Shown in pieces: positions 1 to 5,749 of a DNA stretch of 8,186 nt. The stretch's first letter is position 1, and each line of letters begins with the position of its first letter. Source of the DNA: Nitrospirota bacterium (lineage in GTDB: Bacteria > Nitrospirota > Thermodesulfovibrionia > Thermodesulfovibrionales > JdFR-88); contig JAJYGJ010000073.1 of NCBI GenBank assembly GCA_021790695.1, positions 1 to 8,186 of the forward strand. Reading direction: 5' to 3'. The notes beneath the pieces were generated by a model. The model saw only the letters and a list, made by a program, of their open reading frames with translations, had not been told where the DNA came from and made no database searches. The position numbers and the translations under genes were made by a program.

Positions 1-584
1 TAGGAGGCCAGTTTTGCCGGGTCCACGGTGACCCGGTATTCTTCGATGTCGCCGCCCTGCACCTGGACCCTTGCCACGCCGTCCACGGCGGAGAGGGCCG
101 GACGGAGATGATAATACGCCATGTCGCGGAGCTTCGTCAGGGACAAGGTGTCCGAGGTAAGGCTGTAGGCAAGGACCGGGTCCACGGTGGGGTCCATCCG
201 TTTTACCCTGAAGACCGTGCCCGCGGGCAGCCTTGGCATCGTCTGGCTTATCGCGGATTCGACCTGGAGCATCGCCGCCACCATGTCCCTGCCCCATCCG
301 AAATTTACGATTACCTCGGCGCTTCCCCGGCTTGTTGTCGAACGCACGCTTACGACCCCCGGCACGGCCCTTACCGCCTGCTCCACCGGCCAGGTCACCT
401 CGATGGCCATCTGGCTGGCGGGGCGGTCCCCGGAGTCCAGTTCCGCAACCACCCTCGGAAAGCTCACGTTCGGGAACAGGGCGACGGGGAGTTTAAAGCT
501 GCTTGCGAGCCCGCCCAGCATAAGCACCGCCAGAAGAAAAAGGATCGAGCGCCGGTGGTGCTGGACCCATCCGGTAAAGGTCAT
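1..584 (-). CDS. RND-family efflux pump inner-membrane permease (N-terminal part, truncated by window edge)
   Basis: Proton-driven inner-membrane pump of a tripartite efflux complex; the visible 194 codons are the N-terminus and the 3' end lies beyond the left edge. The ATG at 584 overlaps the adaptor stop as ATGA and has GGAG (593-596, minus strand) 8 nt upstream. Residues about 11-30 form the first membrane helix (SILFLLAVLMLGGLAS). The usual RND periplasmic porter signatures follow: LPVALFPNVSFPRV, then VTWPVEQAVRAVPGVVSVRSTTSRGSA in two blocks (TWPVEQAV, GVVSVRSTTSRGSAEV), then LPAGT, DPVLAYSL, and GGDIEEYRVTVDPAKL. This is the order expected for the PN1/PN2 region of AcrB/MdtB-type proteins. 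The family is usually over 1000 residues, so only about a fifth is seen. The proton-relay residues are outside the window. Substrate (drug, solvent or metal) cannot be told from this part. Confidence 0.93.
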   Translation of the reverse strand, partial: MTFTGWVQHHRRSILFLLAVLMLGGLASSFKLPVALFPNVSFPRVVAELDSGDRPASQMAIEVTWPVEQAVRAVPGVVSVRSTTSRGSAEVIVNFGWGRDMVAAMLQVESAISQTMPRLPAGTVFRVKRMDPTVDPVLAYSLTSDTLSLTKLRDMAYYHLRPALSAVDGVARVQVQGGDIEEYRVTVDPAKLAS

Positions 585-1672
585 CGGGTCTTCTCCACCC
601 TCACCTTCATCCCGTCTTTAAGCTCATAGTTGCCCAGCACCACGGCCATTTCTCCGTCTTTCAACCCGCCGCCCCGGACTTGGGTTTCGCCTCCGCTTTC
701 AAGGCCGGTCTGCACGATGTGTTTTACCGCGCGCCCATTCCGGACGGTATAAAGCACATAACTGCCGCCCTCGGGGAGCACCGCGCTTCCGGGCACCACC
801 ATTCCGTATGAGCGGGCGGCCTCTATCTCTCCCCTGATGTATTCTCCAAGCAGGAACCCCCGGGCGGAACCGGGCAGCGACACGAAGACATCCACCAGGC
901 GCGTGGCCGGGTTGATCGCGCGCGATATCTTCCTTATCTTTCCCGTGACCTTTTTAGGGGCCGGTTCGTTTACGGAAGAGAGATAAACAGTCTGGCCGGA
1001 GACAAACCGCTCCGCGCCGTTTGGCTCGACCCCCAGCCGGGCTTCAAGACGGTTTTGCGATATGACTTCCACCAGGGGCTTGCCGTCGGCAACGATCGCG
1101 CCCTGCTGGACGTCCACATGGCTTACCAGCCCGTCCACTCCCGACCGGATCACCCGGGGACCGCCCACGCCCATTTTTTTCAGGATTTCAAGTTGCAGCG
1201 AGGCCCGCCGGAAGGCCTCCCGCGCCTTCAGTATCTGGGTGTTCGTGGCAAGCTTGAGGGCAAAGAGCTGCTTTATATGATCGAGGTTCTGCCTTGATAT
1301 CTGATAGGCGGTTTCCGCCTGTTTGAGCTCTAAAACGGTATCGGGGCTTGGTTCGACTTCCAGGAGCGGCTCTCCCCTTGAAATCTTCTGGCCGGCGCTG
1401 ACCATTATGCGCCTGACCCTTATCTCGTAAGGCATACTGGCAACCTGCACCGCGCCCGGCGCGGGGACCACATCCCCGTAAGCCGTGACAAAGACCTGCA
1501 TGCGCGCGCTTCTTATCGGGGCCACCTCGACACTCGCCACGGGTGCGCCGGCTTCGGGGGCGGGTGCGGCCGCCATTGCCTTTCGCGCCTCTCCTTTATA
1601 AGCCAGATAACCGCCGGCGGACAGGCCCGCCGCCGCAACCACGATCAGGACGCCCCAAAAGGGCCATTTCAT
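581..1672 (-). CDS. RND efflux periplasmic adaptor (membrane fusion protein, HlyD/AcrA family)
   Basis: Periplasmic adaptor joining the RND pump to the outer-membrane channel; 363 residues, normal for the family. Residues about 5-25 form one hydrophobic N-terminal anchor. No lipobox cysteine is seen, so it is probably held by the uncleaved helix rather than as a lipoprotein. Domain order is classic: first half of the lipoyl-like domain at about 80-108 (IMVSAGQKISRGEPLLEVE), a short alpha-helical hairpin at about 110-167, second lipoyl half at about 174-205 (SGVDGLVSHVDVQQGAIV), beta-barrel at about 208-285 including the NPATRLVDVFV stretch, and membrane-proximal domain at about 286-363. The ATG at 1672 is fixed by GGAGGTG at 1681-1687 (minus strand), 8 nt away, which follows the TAA stop of the channel gene directly. 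Translation is therefore probably coupled on both sides: 15 nt after the channel, 4-nt ATGA overlap with the pump. Confidence 0.93.
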   Translation of the reverse strand: MKWPFWGVLIVVAAAGLSAGGYLAYKGEARKAMAAAPAPEAGAPVASVEVAPIRSARMQVFVTAYGDVVPAPGAVQVASMPYEIRVRRIMVSAGQKISRGEPLLEVEPSPDTVLELKQAETAYQISRQNLDHIKQLFALKLATNTQILKAREAFRRASLQLEILKKMGVGGPRVIRSGVDGLVSHVDVQQGAIVADGKPLVEVISQNRLEARLGVEPNGAERFVSGQTVYLSSVNEPAPKKVTGKIRKISRAINPATRLVDVFVSLPGSARGFLLGEYIRGEIEAARSYGMVVPGSAVLPEGGSYVLYTVRNGRAVKHIVQTGLESGGETQVRGGGLKDGEMAVVLGNYELKDGMKVRVEKTR

Positions 1673-1687
1673 CTTCCCGGCACCTCC

Positions 1688-3133
1688 TTATTGACTTGCC
1701 GTTCCAATATATTCACCGGCAGTGATTTCCAGGGCGACATACAGGCCGGCCAGGTCCTGCTCCAGCTTGAGGACGTCCAGCCGGGCCGAGGTCAGCTTGT
1801 CCACCTCATTATAGTAGCTCAGGGCGTCGATATTGCCTTCGAGATAACCGTCATAGGAGACATGCACGAGTTTTTCCTGGCTTTGCACCGCCTTCAGGGC
1901 GGCGAGGGCCCGGGCCCTCGCCGCCCCGATATTCGCCAATATCCCCGCGGCATCCGCCCTGGCCTCGAAGACGCGGCCCAGGTATTCATCATATAACTGC
2001 CTGCGGCTTGCCTTTTCAATCGCTATCACGCCCTGGTTGCGGTCGAAAAACGGCAGGCTTATCGATACGGAAAATCCCGTGGTTATGACGTTGGTCGTGT
2101 CGCGCGCGTGCGAAAACCCGATACCTATGTCCGGGAACCGGGCGCGCACGGCGGCCCTCAGGCTGGCCTCCCGGCTCAGGTATCCCTGTCTCAGGGCGAG
2201 AAGGTCCAGCCGCCTTTTTTCGAGCCCCCGCATGATGTCCTCGAGCGCCGGAAGGGTTTTGGGCGCCGGAAAGGCCGCGTCTTTTTCAAGCAGGATACGG
2301 CTTGACGGCGGAAAACCGAGGGTCCGGTCCAGGCCGAGCCTTTCCTGTTCGAGCCTCTGCCTGATATCGAGGACCGTGCCATGCGTCGCCCTCACGGTGG
2401 CTTGCACCGCCTCCAGATCAACGACCGTCATGTTGCCCTCGGCAACGGCTTTTTTGATGGCCTCCAGGTTTTTTCGCAGCTCACGCTCTTCCGCCTGCGC
2501 GACCCGAAGCTCCTTTCGAAGGATGATGCTCCTGTAGACGGCAAGTTTTGCGTACTCGGCCACCTGCCACTCCTCCCAGGCCACGCCCAGGTCCACCTGG
2601 GCGGCCGCCGCGCGGGCCGCGGAAACCCGGGCGCTCCTCGTGAGCAGGGACTTGATGTCCCAGTCCAGGCCAAGCCCGTAGGCGTTGACCGTGCCCTGGT
2701 CGCTGCCGCCCGTCGGGAAATCAAGACTGTAACCGAAGACCGGGTTTGGAAGGATGCCGGCCTCCAGAAGCTGGGCCCTTGCAATGCCCCGCCTGTCCCT
2801 TTCCGCCCGCAGGACCGGATTGGCTATGACGGCTATGACGGCCGCGTCCTCGGCGGATATGCCTTCCTTGAAATCGATATGCCGCGGTTTGAGGATGGGG
2901 TGCTTTATCTCCCCGGCCTTTATGCGTATGGATTCAAGATTGGGAGGGGCAAGGGCCTGGGCGACCTGCCGCTCGCCAAGGGGTTTCGGACGATAAACGG
3001 CGCAGGCCTGAAGCGCCAGAAATGGAATCAGCAGGACAAAGAGATGTTTCTTTTTAAAGTTGGTCCGTATCCTTATCACTTCACCGTCAGTTTTTTGTCC
3101 TTTGCCGGGTCTGTTTTCGCCGGGACTCGCCAT
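1688..3133 (-). CDS. TolC/CzcC-family outer-membrane efflux lipoprotein
   Basis: Outer-membrane channel of the efflux complex, first gene of the operon; 481 residues from this start. A positively charged stretch (KKKH, residues 27-30) precedes a hydrophobic segment ending in LQAC with Cys44, a plausible lipobox, so the mature protein would be lipid-anchored. Two repeats of the outer membrane efflux fold can be seen. The first, about 90-275, holds ANPVLRAERD, LPNPVFGYSLDFPTG and long coiled-coil helices around 165-270. The second, about 295-475, holds the PFFDRNQG turn (361-368) common in CzcC/CusC-like proteins. Start choice is uncertain: ATG at 3133 has only a weak GGA-type ribosome site and gives a long N-region, while GTG at 3079 (codon 19) would give a normal 25-residue lipoprotein leader but also lacks a good Shine-Dalgarno. 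The TAA stop abuts the adaptor's ribosome-binding site. Confidence 0.92.
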   Translation of the reverse strand: MASPGENRPGKGQKTDGEVIRIRTNFKKKHLFVLLIPFLALQACAVYRPKPLGERQVAQALAPPNLESIRIKAGEIKHPILKPRHIDFKEGISAEDAAVIAVIANPVLRAERDRRGIARAQLLEAGILPNPVFGYSLDFPTGGSDQGTVNAYGLGLDWDIKSLLTRSARVSAARAAAAQVDLGVAWEEWQVAEYAKLAVYRSIILRKELRVAQAEERELRKNLEAIKKAVAEGNMTVVDLEAVQATVRATHGTVLDIRQRLEQERLGLDRTLGFPPSSRILLEKDAAFPAPKTLPALEDIMRGLEKRRLDLLALRQGYLSREASLRAAVRARFPDIGIGFSHARDTTNVITTGFSVSISLPFFDRNQGVIAIEKASRRQLYDEYLGRVFEARADAAGILANIGAARARALAALKAVQSQEKLVHVSYDGYLEGNIDALSYYNEVDKLTSARLDVLKLEQDLAGLYVALEITAGEYIGTASQ

Positions 3134-3135
3134 TT

Positions 3136-3155
3136 TTTCCGGCCAGGGCGGGAAA
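3136..3155. promoter_or_regulatory. Dyad A at the start of the efflux operon (candidate operator)
   Basis: TTTCCGGCCAGGGCGGGAAA is a 20-bp dyad centred at 3145/3146: TTTCC pairs with GGAAA and GCC with GGC, the only mismatch being symmetrical G/G at 3141/3150. It lies 3-22 bases upstream of the channel gene's ATG and covers its ribosome-binding region. It matches dyad B (3285-3302) at 15 of 18 positions when that is read on the opposite strand. A repressor binding just downstream of the predicted promoter would fit, but no regulator gene is visible. The two-base centre makes a DNA operator more likely than a strong RNA hairpin. Confidence 0.4.
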
Positions 3156-3173
3156 CGGCATTTGGCATAGCTT

Positions 3174-3203
3174 ATGATACGCCCGGCGCGTGGGCCAAAT
3201 CAA
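3174..3203 (-). promoter_or_regulatory. Candidate sigma-70 promoter of the RND efflux operon
   Basis: Read on the minus strand, TTGATT (3203-3198) and TATCAT (3179-3174) are separated by 18 bases. They match the TTGACA and TATAAT consensus at 4 and 5 of 6 positions. Transcription would begin near 3167 and give a leader of about 34 bases to the ATG at 3133, with dyad A inside that leader. Found by eye only, and the spacing is one base longer than optimal. Confidence 0.35.
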
Positions 3204-3284
3204 TATCCGGACGGCCGGAAACCGGAATGTGAAGAATTTTTCATTTTTGAAGATACCGGAACCTGTCTCAAATCGCTTCCGGCT

Positions 3285-3302
3285 GTCCCGCCCTGGCGGG
3301 AC
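3285..3302. promoter_or_regulatory. Dyad B, perfect 18-bp palindrome GTCCCGCC-CT-GGCGGGAC
   Basis: Eight bases on each side are exactly self-complementary around a central CT. It sits between the leftward efflux promoter and the rightward glnK gene. No T-run follows on either strand, so it is not a typical terminator. Its minus-strand sequence shares the 11-mer GCCAGGGCGGG with dyad A (3142-3152), which suggests a common binding protein. Alternatively both could be copies of a dispersed genomic palindrome, since CCCGCC/GGCGGG-type elements occur in many genomes. Confidence 0.4.
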
Positions 3303-3320
3303 TGAAATCGCCGTGATGAC

Positions 3321-3350
3321 AAAATTGTAGCAATATGCCAAAAATTGTAG
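3321..3350 (+). repeat. Direct repeat AAAATTGTAG x2 upstream of glnK (possible regulatory site)
   Basis: AAAATTGTAG occurs at 3321-3330 and again at 3341-3350, exact over 10 bp and spaced exactly 20 bp start to start, about two helical turns. The spacer is CAATATGCCA. The first copy contains TTGTAG (3325-3330), which with TAGGAT (3348-3353) and a 17-base gap could make a weak -35/-10 pair for glnK. Same-face spacing suggests binding of a dimer or of two molecules of a regulator. Position about 110-140 bases upstream of the glnK ATG is compatible with control of glnK-amtB. Confidence 0.35.
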
Positions 3351-3462
3351 GATTTTTTTTAATATATCAGGGCCGGTTTGAGGGAGGATTTTTCGTCGGG
3401 AAGGGGCCGCGGGTAAAAATCAGCTATAAAAATAAAATACATGCGGGAGGAGGTAGGGCCGG

Positions 3463-3801
3463 ATGAAGATGATAACGGCTATTGTAAAGCACACCAGGTT
3501 CGATGTGGTCCGCAGGGCGCTGATGGAGGTGGGCGTGCAAGGGATGACCACGAACGATGTGCGGGGGTTCGGAAGGCAGAAGGGTTTCAGGGAGGTATAC
3601 CGGGGGACCGAGTACGAGGTCAGGTTCCTTCCCAAGGTGAAGATCGAGATAGCCGTACCTGATGAAAAACTGGATGCCGTGATCAAGGCGATCGAGGAGT
3701 CGGCCAGGACAGGCGAGGTTGGCGACGGAAAGATATTCGTGACCGAGTTGCAGCAGTGCATAAGGATAAGGACCGCGGAAAGGGGAGAGGAGGCTATATA
3801 A
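3463..3801 (+). CDS. glnK: Nitrogen regulatory PII protein (GlnK/GlnB)
   Basis: Small trimeric signal protein that senses 2-oxoglutarate and ATP/ADP and controls ammonium uptake and nitrogen assimilation; 112 residues, the standard length. The T-loop GFGRQKGFREVYRGTEYEVRF (in part, residues 35-55) keeps Tyr51, the site uridylylated in many proteobacteria, and Gln39, which helps bind Mg-ATP and 2-oxoglutarate. FLPKVKIEI (55-63, Lys58) and the B-loop TGEVGDGKIFV (83-93) are intact, as is the C-terminal RIRT-x-E segment (Arg101, Arg103). The early segment reads VKHTRFD where most members have a KPFKLD-like sequence, a modest deviation. GGAGGAGGT at 3446-3454 lies 8 nt from the ATG and decides this start over the out-of-frame ATG at 3441. 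Named glnK rather than glnB because it precedes amtB by one base. Confidence 0.96.
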   Translation: MKMITAIVKHTRFDVVRRALMEVGVQGMTTNDVRGFGRQKGFREVYRGTEYEVRFLPKVKIEIAVPDEKLDAVIKAIEESARTGEVGDGKIFVTELQQCIRIRTAERGEEAI

Positions 3802-3802
3802 G

Positions 3803-5026
3803 ATGATAGACAAGGCCGATACCGCATGGATGCTTGTATCCACGGCGCTTGTGATGCTGATGACCCCGGGGCTCGCTTTTTTCTACGGTGGCATGGTGAG
3901 GAGGAAAAACGTCCTGGGCACGCTGATGCACAGCTTTGCGGCCCTTGCCATTGTGAGCATACAGTGGATGCTGTTCGGGTACTCCCTGGCGTTTGGCCCG
4001 GATGTAAAAGGCGTCATTGGGAACCTGGATTGGACGCTTCTCAGGCACGTGGGGCTCATGCCGAACCCGGCATACGCGCCCACCGTGCCCCATCTTGCCT
4101 TCATGATATATCAGGCGATGTTTGCCGTCATAACGCCGGCGCTCATAAGCGGGGCCTTTGCCGAGAGGATGAAATTTTCCGCGTACGTGCTGTTCGTGGT
4201 CCTGTGGTCCACCGTGGTTTATGACCCCGTGGCCCACTGGATATGGGGGGCCGGGGGGTGGCTGAAACACCTTGGCGTGCTTGATTTTGCCGGCGGCCTC
4301 GTTGTGCATGCGACAAGCGGGTTTTCCGCGCTCGCCGCGGCCCTCATTGTCGGCAGGAGGAGGGACATGTCGAAGGAGCCCATGCTGCCGCACAACCTGC
4401 CGATGACCGCCGTCGGGGCGGGCCTCCTGTGGTTTGGCTGGTTCGGCTTTAACGCGGGGAGCGCCCTTTCCGCCGGGCAGCTAAGCACCCTCGCCTTTGT
4501 GACCACGCATGCGGCCGCAGTCGCAGCCACTGCCGCCTGGATCGTCATTGAGTGGCTGCACAGGGGGAAACCCACGGTATTCGGCGCCTTGACCGGCTCC
4601 ATAGCGGGGCTTGCAACCATAACGCCCGCGGCGGGGTTTGTCTCCCCGGACTCCGCTCTTTTAATAGGTGTTCTGGCCGGCGCCGTTTGCTATGTGGCGC
4701 TGAACCTGAAACCCATACTGGGTTATGACGACTCCCTGGACGCCTTCGGCGTACATGGCGTGGGCGGGGCCACCGGCACCCTGTGCGTGGGCCTTTTTGC
4801 CGCCCTGGCCGTAAACCCGGCGGGTGCAAACGGCCTGTTCCTGGGGAATGCGCACCAGTTCTTTGTACAGTTGGGCGCGCTGGCGCTTGTAGCGGCGTAT
4901 TCCTTTGCGGTAAGCATTGCCATCCTCAAGCTCGTGGATGCCGTTGTGGGGCTGCGCGTGAGCGCCGACCATGAAGACAACGGGCTCGATATAAGCCTGC
5001 ACGGCGAGGAAGGCTACTACTTATAG
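3803..5026 (+). CDS. amtB: Ammonium transporter (Amt/AmtB)
   Basis: Inner-membrane trimeric ammonium channel; 407 residues with about 11 hydrophobic helices. It begins directly in the first helix (residues 8-30, ending in FFYGG) with no cleavable leader such as E. coli AmtB has. Key residues line up with the E. coli protein: Phe107 (MFAVITPAL) and Phe216 (WFGWFGFNAGSAL) of the gate, Trp148 of the outer site, Asp161 (DFAGGLVVH), and the pore histidines His169 and His318 (DAFGVHGVGG). The C-terminal tail GLRVSADHEDNGLD...HGEEGY (384-406) is the conserved region that responds to GlnK binding. Its ribosome site GAGAGGAGG (3785-3793) is inside the end of glnK, and the ATG follows the glnK TAA after one base, so the two are translated together. 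A functional, GlnK-regulated channel is expected. Confidence 0.97.
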   Translation: MIDKADTAWMLVSTALVMLMTPGLAFFYGGMVRRKNVLGTLMHSFAALAIVSIQWMLFGYSLAFGPDVKGVIGNLDWTLLRHVGLMPNPAYAPTVPHLAFMIYQAMFAVITPALISGAFAERMKFSAYVLFVVLWSTVVYDPVAHWIWGAGGWLKHLGVLDFAGGLVVHATSGFSALAAALIVGRRRDMSKEPMLPHNLPMTAVGAGLLWFGWFGFNAGSALSAGQLSTLAFVTTHAAAVAATAAWIVIEWLHRGKPTVFGALTGSIAGLATITPAAGFVSPDSALLIGVLAGAVCYVALNLKPILGYDDSLDAFGVHGVGGATGTLCVGLFAALAVNPAGANGLFLGNAHQFFVQLGALALVAAYSFAVSIAILKLVDAVVGLRVSADHEDNGLDISLHGEEGYYL

Positions 5027-5040
5027 TTGGCCGGAGCGAA

Positions 5041-5079
5041 GCGGGCGGGGCACGCTTGGGGCCCGCCCGCCTGCGCGGG
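5041..5079 (+). terminator. Overlapping GC-rich inverted repeats behind amtB (possible weak terminator)
   Basis: GCGGGCGGG (5041-5049) is perfectly complementary to CCCGCCCGC (5062-5070) with a 12-base loop. A second, mutually exclusive hairpin pairs CCCGC (5066-5070) with GCGGG (5075-5079) across CTGC. Only a short T4 (5086-5089) follows, so intrinsic termination would be weak. It starts 15 bases after the amtB stop. The minus-strand sequence ATTCCCGCGCAGGCGGG resembles one arm-to-arm stretch of ATTCCC...GGGAAT dispersed repeats (such as Neisseria dRS3), but the second GGGAAT end is not complete here. Confidence 0.4.
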
Positions 5080-5104
5080 AATCCCTTTTAAAACGTCAAA
5101 TTGG

Positions 5105-5129
5105 ATGCCCGATTAAGGTCCTCGGGCAT
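5105..5129. repeat. Perfect 8-bp hairpin ATGCCCGA/TCGGGCAT between convergent genes
   Basis: ATGCCCGA (5105-5112) and TCGGGCAT (5122-5129) flank a 9-base loop. A second helix could add ACGTCA (5093-5098) to TGACGT (5129-5134) with an unpaired stretch on the left arm. Neither strand shows a T-run right after the stem, so it is not a clean rho-independent terminator for amtB or for the leftward gene ending at 5223. It may be a 3'-end stabilising structure or part of an untranslated RNA. The remaining gap (5135-5222) contains an A5T5 palindrome (5149-5158) and nothing else I can name. Confidence 0.4.
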
Positions 5130-5222
5130 GACGTCCCAAGGAATTCGCAAAAATTTTTCGGGTAATTATGAAACAGATTAATGACTCACTACGCCAGTTC
5201 AAACCAACCGGTGGCCTTAAGA

Positions 5223-5642
5223 TTATTTAAAGAAACCAAGCCGCTCCATCTCCGCCATTGCCCATTCGTCCACCCGGAGGGGATCGCCGGCGAGGCCGGA
5301 GAGCGTTTCGCCGTATTCATGCAAGAAGAGATAGGCAAGCTTTTTTTTAGGCGTACCCAGCATGTCGGCCCAGTCATAGGGAACGGAGCTCACCATCTGG
5401 CCATGCATCCTGAGCGCGTTTAGCCTCTGCTTAAGCACATCTTCCGGCAGGAACTCCTTTATGGCAAGCGCGCAGCCCTGCTCCCGGGGGATAAGCTTCA
5501 TGGGTTTCTGCTTGTCATTTTCCGATATGCCATGGTCCTCGCTCCATTGGCTTACATCCTGAACGAATTCAATATTTTCTTCCGGCTGGCGGTACTCGTT
5601 CATGAGAAAACGGAAGAGCTCGTAGTACTGTCTTGTTTCCAT
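5223..5642 (-). CDS. Conserved-looking hypothetical protein, 139 residues
   Basis: I do not recognise this protein. It has 139 residues and is charged, apparently soluble and mostly helical, with no signal peptide or membrane segment. It has a single cysteine (Cys57) and no obvious catalytic motif; HEYGE at 108-112 is not an HExxH metal site. Aromatic residues cluster at the start (YYELFRF) and in the middle (YDWADML, KKKLAYLFLHEYGE). It ends in DEWAMAEMERLGFFK. The ATG at 5642 has GGAGGT (5654-5659, minus strand) 11 nt upstream, slightly far. A nearer ATG (5650) is out of frame and leads to a stop after 16 codons. Codon use matches the neighbours. It lies 107 bases behind the rlmI-like gene on the same strand without a clear terminator between, so it may be the last gene of that unit, converging on amtB. 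Confidence 0.75.
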   Translation of the reverse strand: METRQYYELFRFLMNEYRQPEENIEFVQDVSQWSEDHGISENDKQKPMKLIPREQGCALAIKEFLPEDVLKQRLNALRMHGQMVSSVPYDWADMLGTPKKKLAYLFLHEYGETLSGLAGDPLRVDEWAMAEMERLGFFK

Positions 5643-5749
5643 GAGGGCATAATACCTCCAAATGCCGTCTTTGGCAAATTTTTTTTAGTTCCCCTTTGCG
5701 TTGCCCGTTTTTAAGAAAATATGGGATGCGGAGCCTGTCTACTGTTTTA

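Larger units (their letters stand above)
3134..3462. other. Divergent intergenic region between the efflux operon and glnK-amtB
   Basis: These 329 bases contain no convincing gene; short reading frames here are out of character with the neighbours. The region is visibly more AT-rich than the genes, especially 3303-3370 and 3413-3440. It holds a candidate promoter for the leftward efflux operon (3174-3203), two related GC-rich dyads (3136-3155 and 3285-3302), an imperfectly placed CCGGAA/TTCCGG inverted pair (3256-3261 and 3277-3282), a 10-bp direct repeat (3321-3350), a T8 run at 3353-3360, and the glnK ribosome-binding site GGAGGAGGT (3446-3454). I found no good sigma-54 site (TGGC-N8-TTGC type) in front of glnK on reading. 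Confidence 0.7.

Noticed and set aside
440..475. Missing PGA motif in the RND N-terminal loop (DSGDRPASQM instead)
   Set aside because: I recall this SGxRPAxQM form from a known RND subgroup, so it is not treated as an anomaly.
108..629. Long plus-strand frames opposite the efflux genes (also 2037-2537, 2381-3232 and 6868-7638)
   Set aside because: They are antisense shadows of GC-rich genes whose minus-strand proteins match known families throughout; the translations are low-complexity Pro/Arg-rich or His/Gly-rich.
3165..3181. TTGGCATAGCTTATGA as a sigma-54 promoter before glnK
   Set aside because: It has TGGCA but GA rather than GC at the required -12 spacing, and it lies nearly 300 bases from the gene.
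3327..3342. Minus-strand TTGGCATATTGCT as a sigma-54 site for the efflux operon
   Set aside because: The GG and GC elements are only 6 bases apart instead of 10.
3794..4393. 199-codon minus-strand frame inside amtB
   Set aside because: It is a shadow of the well-matched Amt coding frame and has a His/Arg/Gly-rich, non-protein-like composition.
5168..5230. Tiny 20-codon frame (ATGAAACAG...) in the gap behind amtB
   Set aside because: No convincing ribosome-binding site, very short, and it runs into the 3' end of the opposite-strand gene.
5661..5687. TGCC-GTCTTT-GGCA followed by a T8 run on the plus strand
   Set aside because: The stem is only 4 bp and no plus-strand gene ends nearby, so it is not supported as a terminator.
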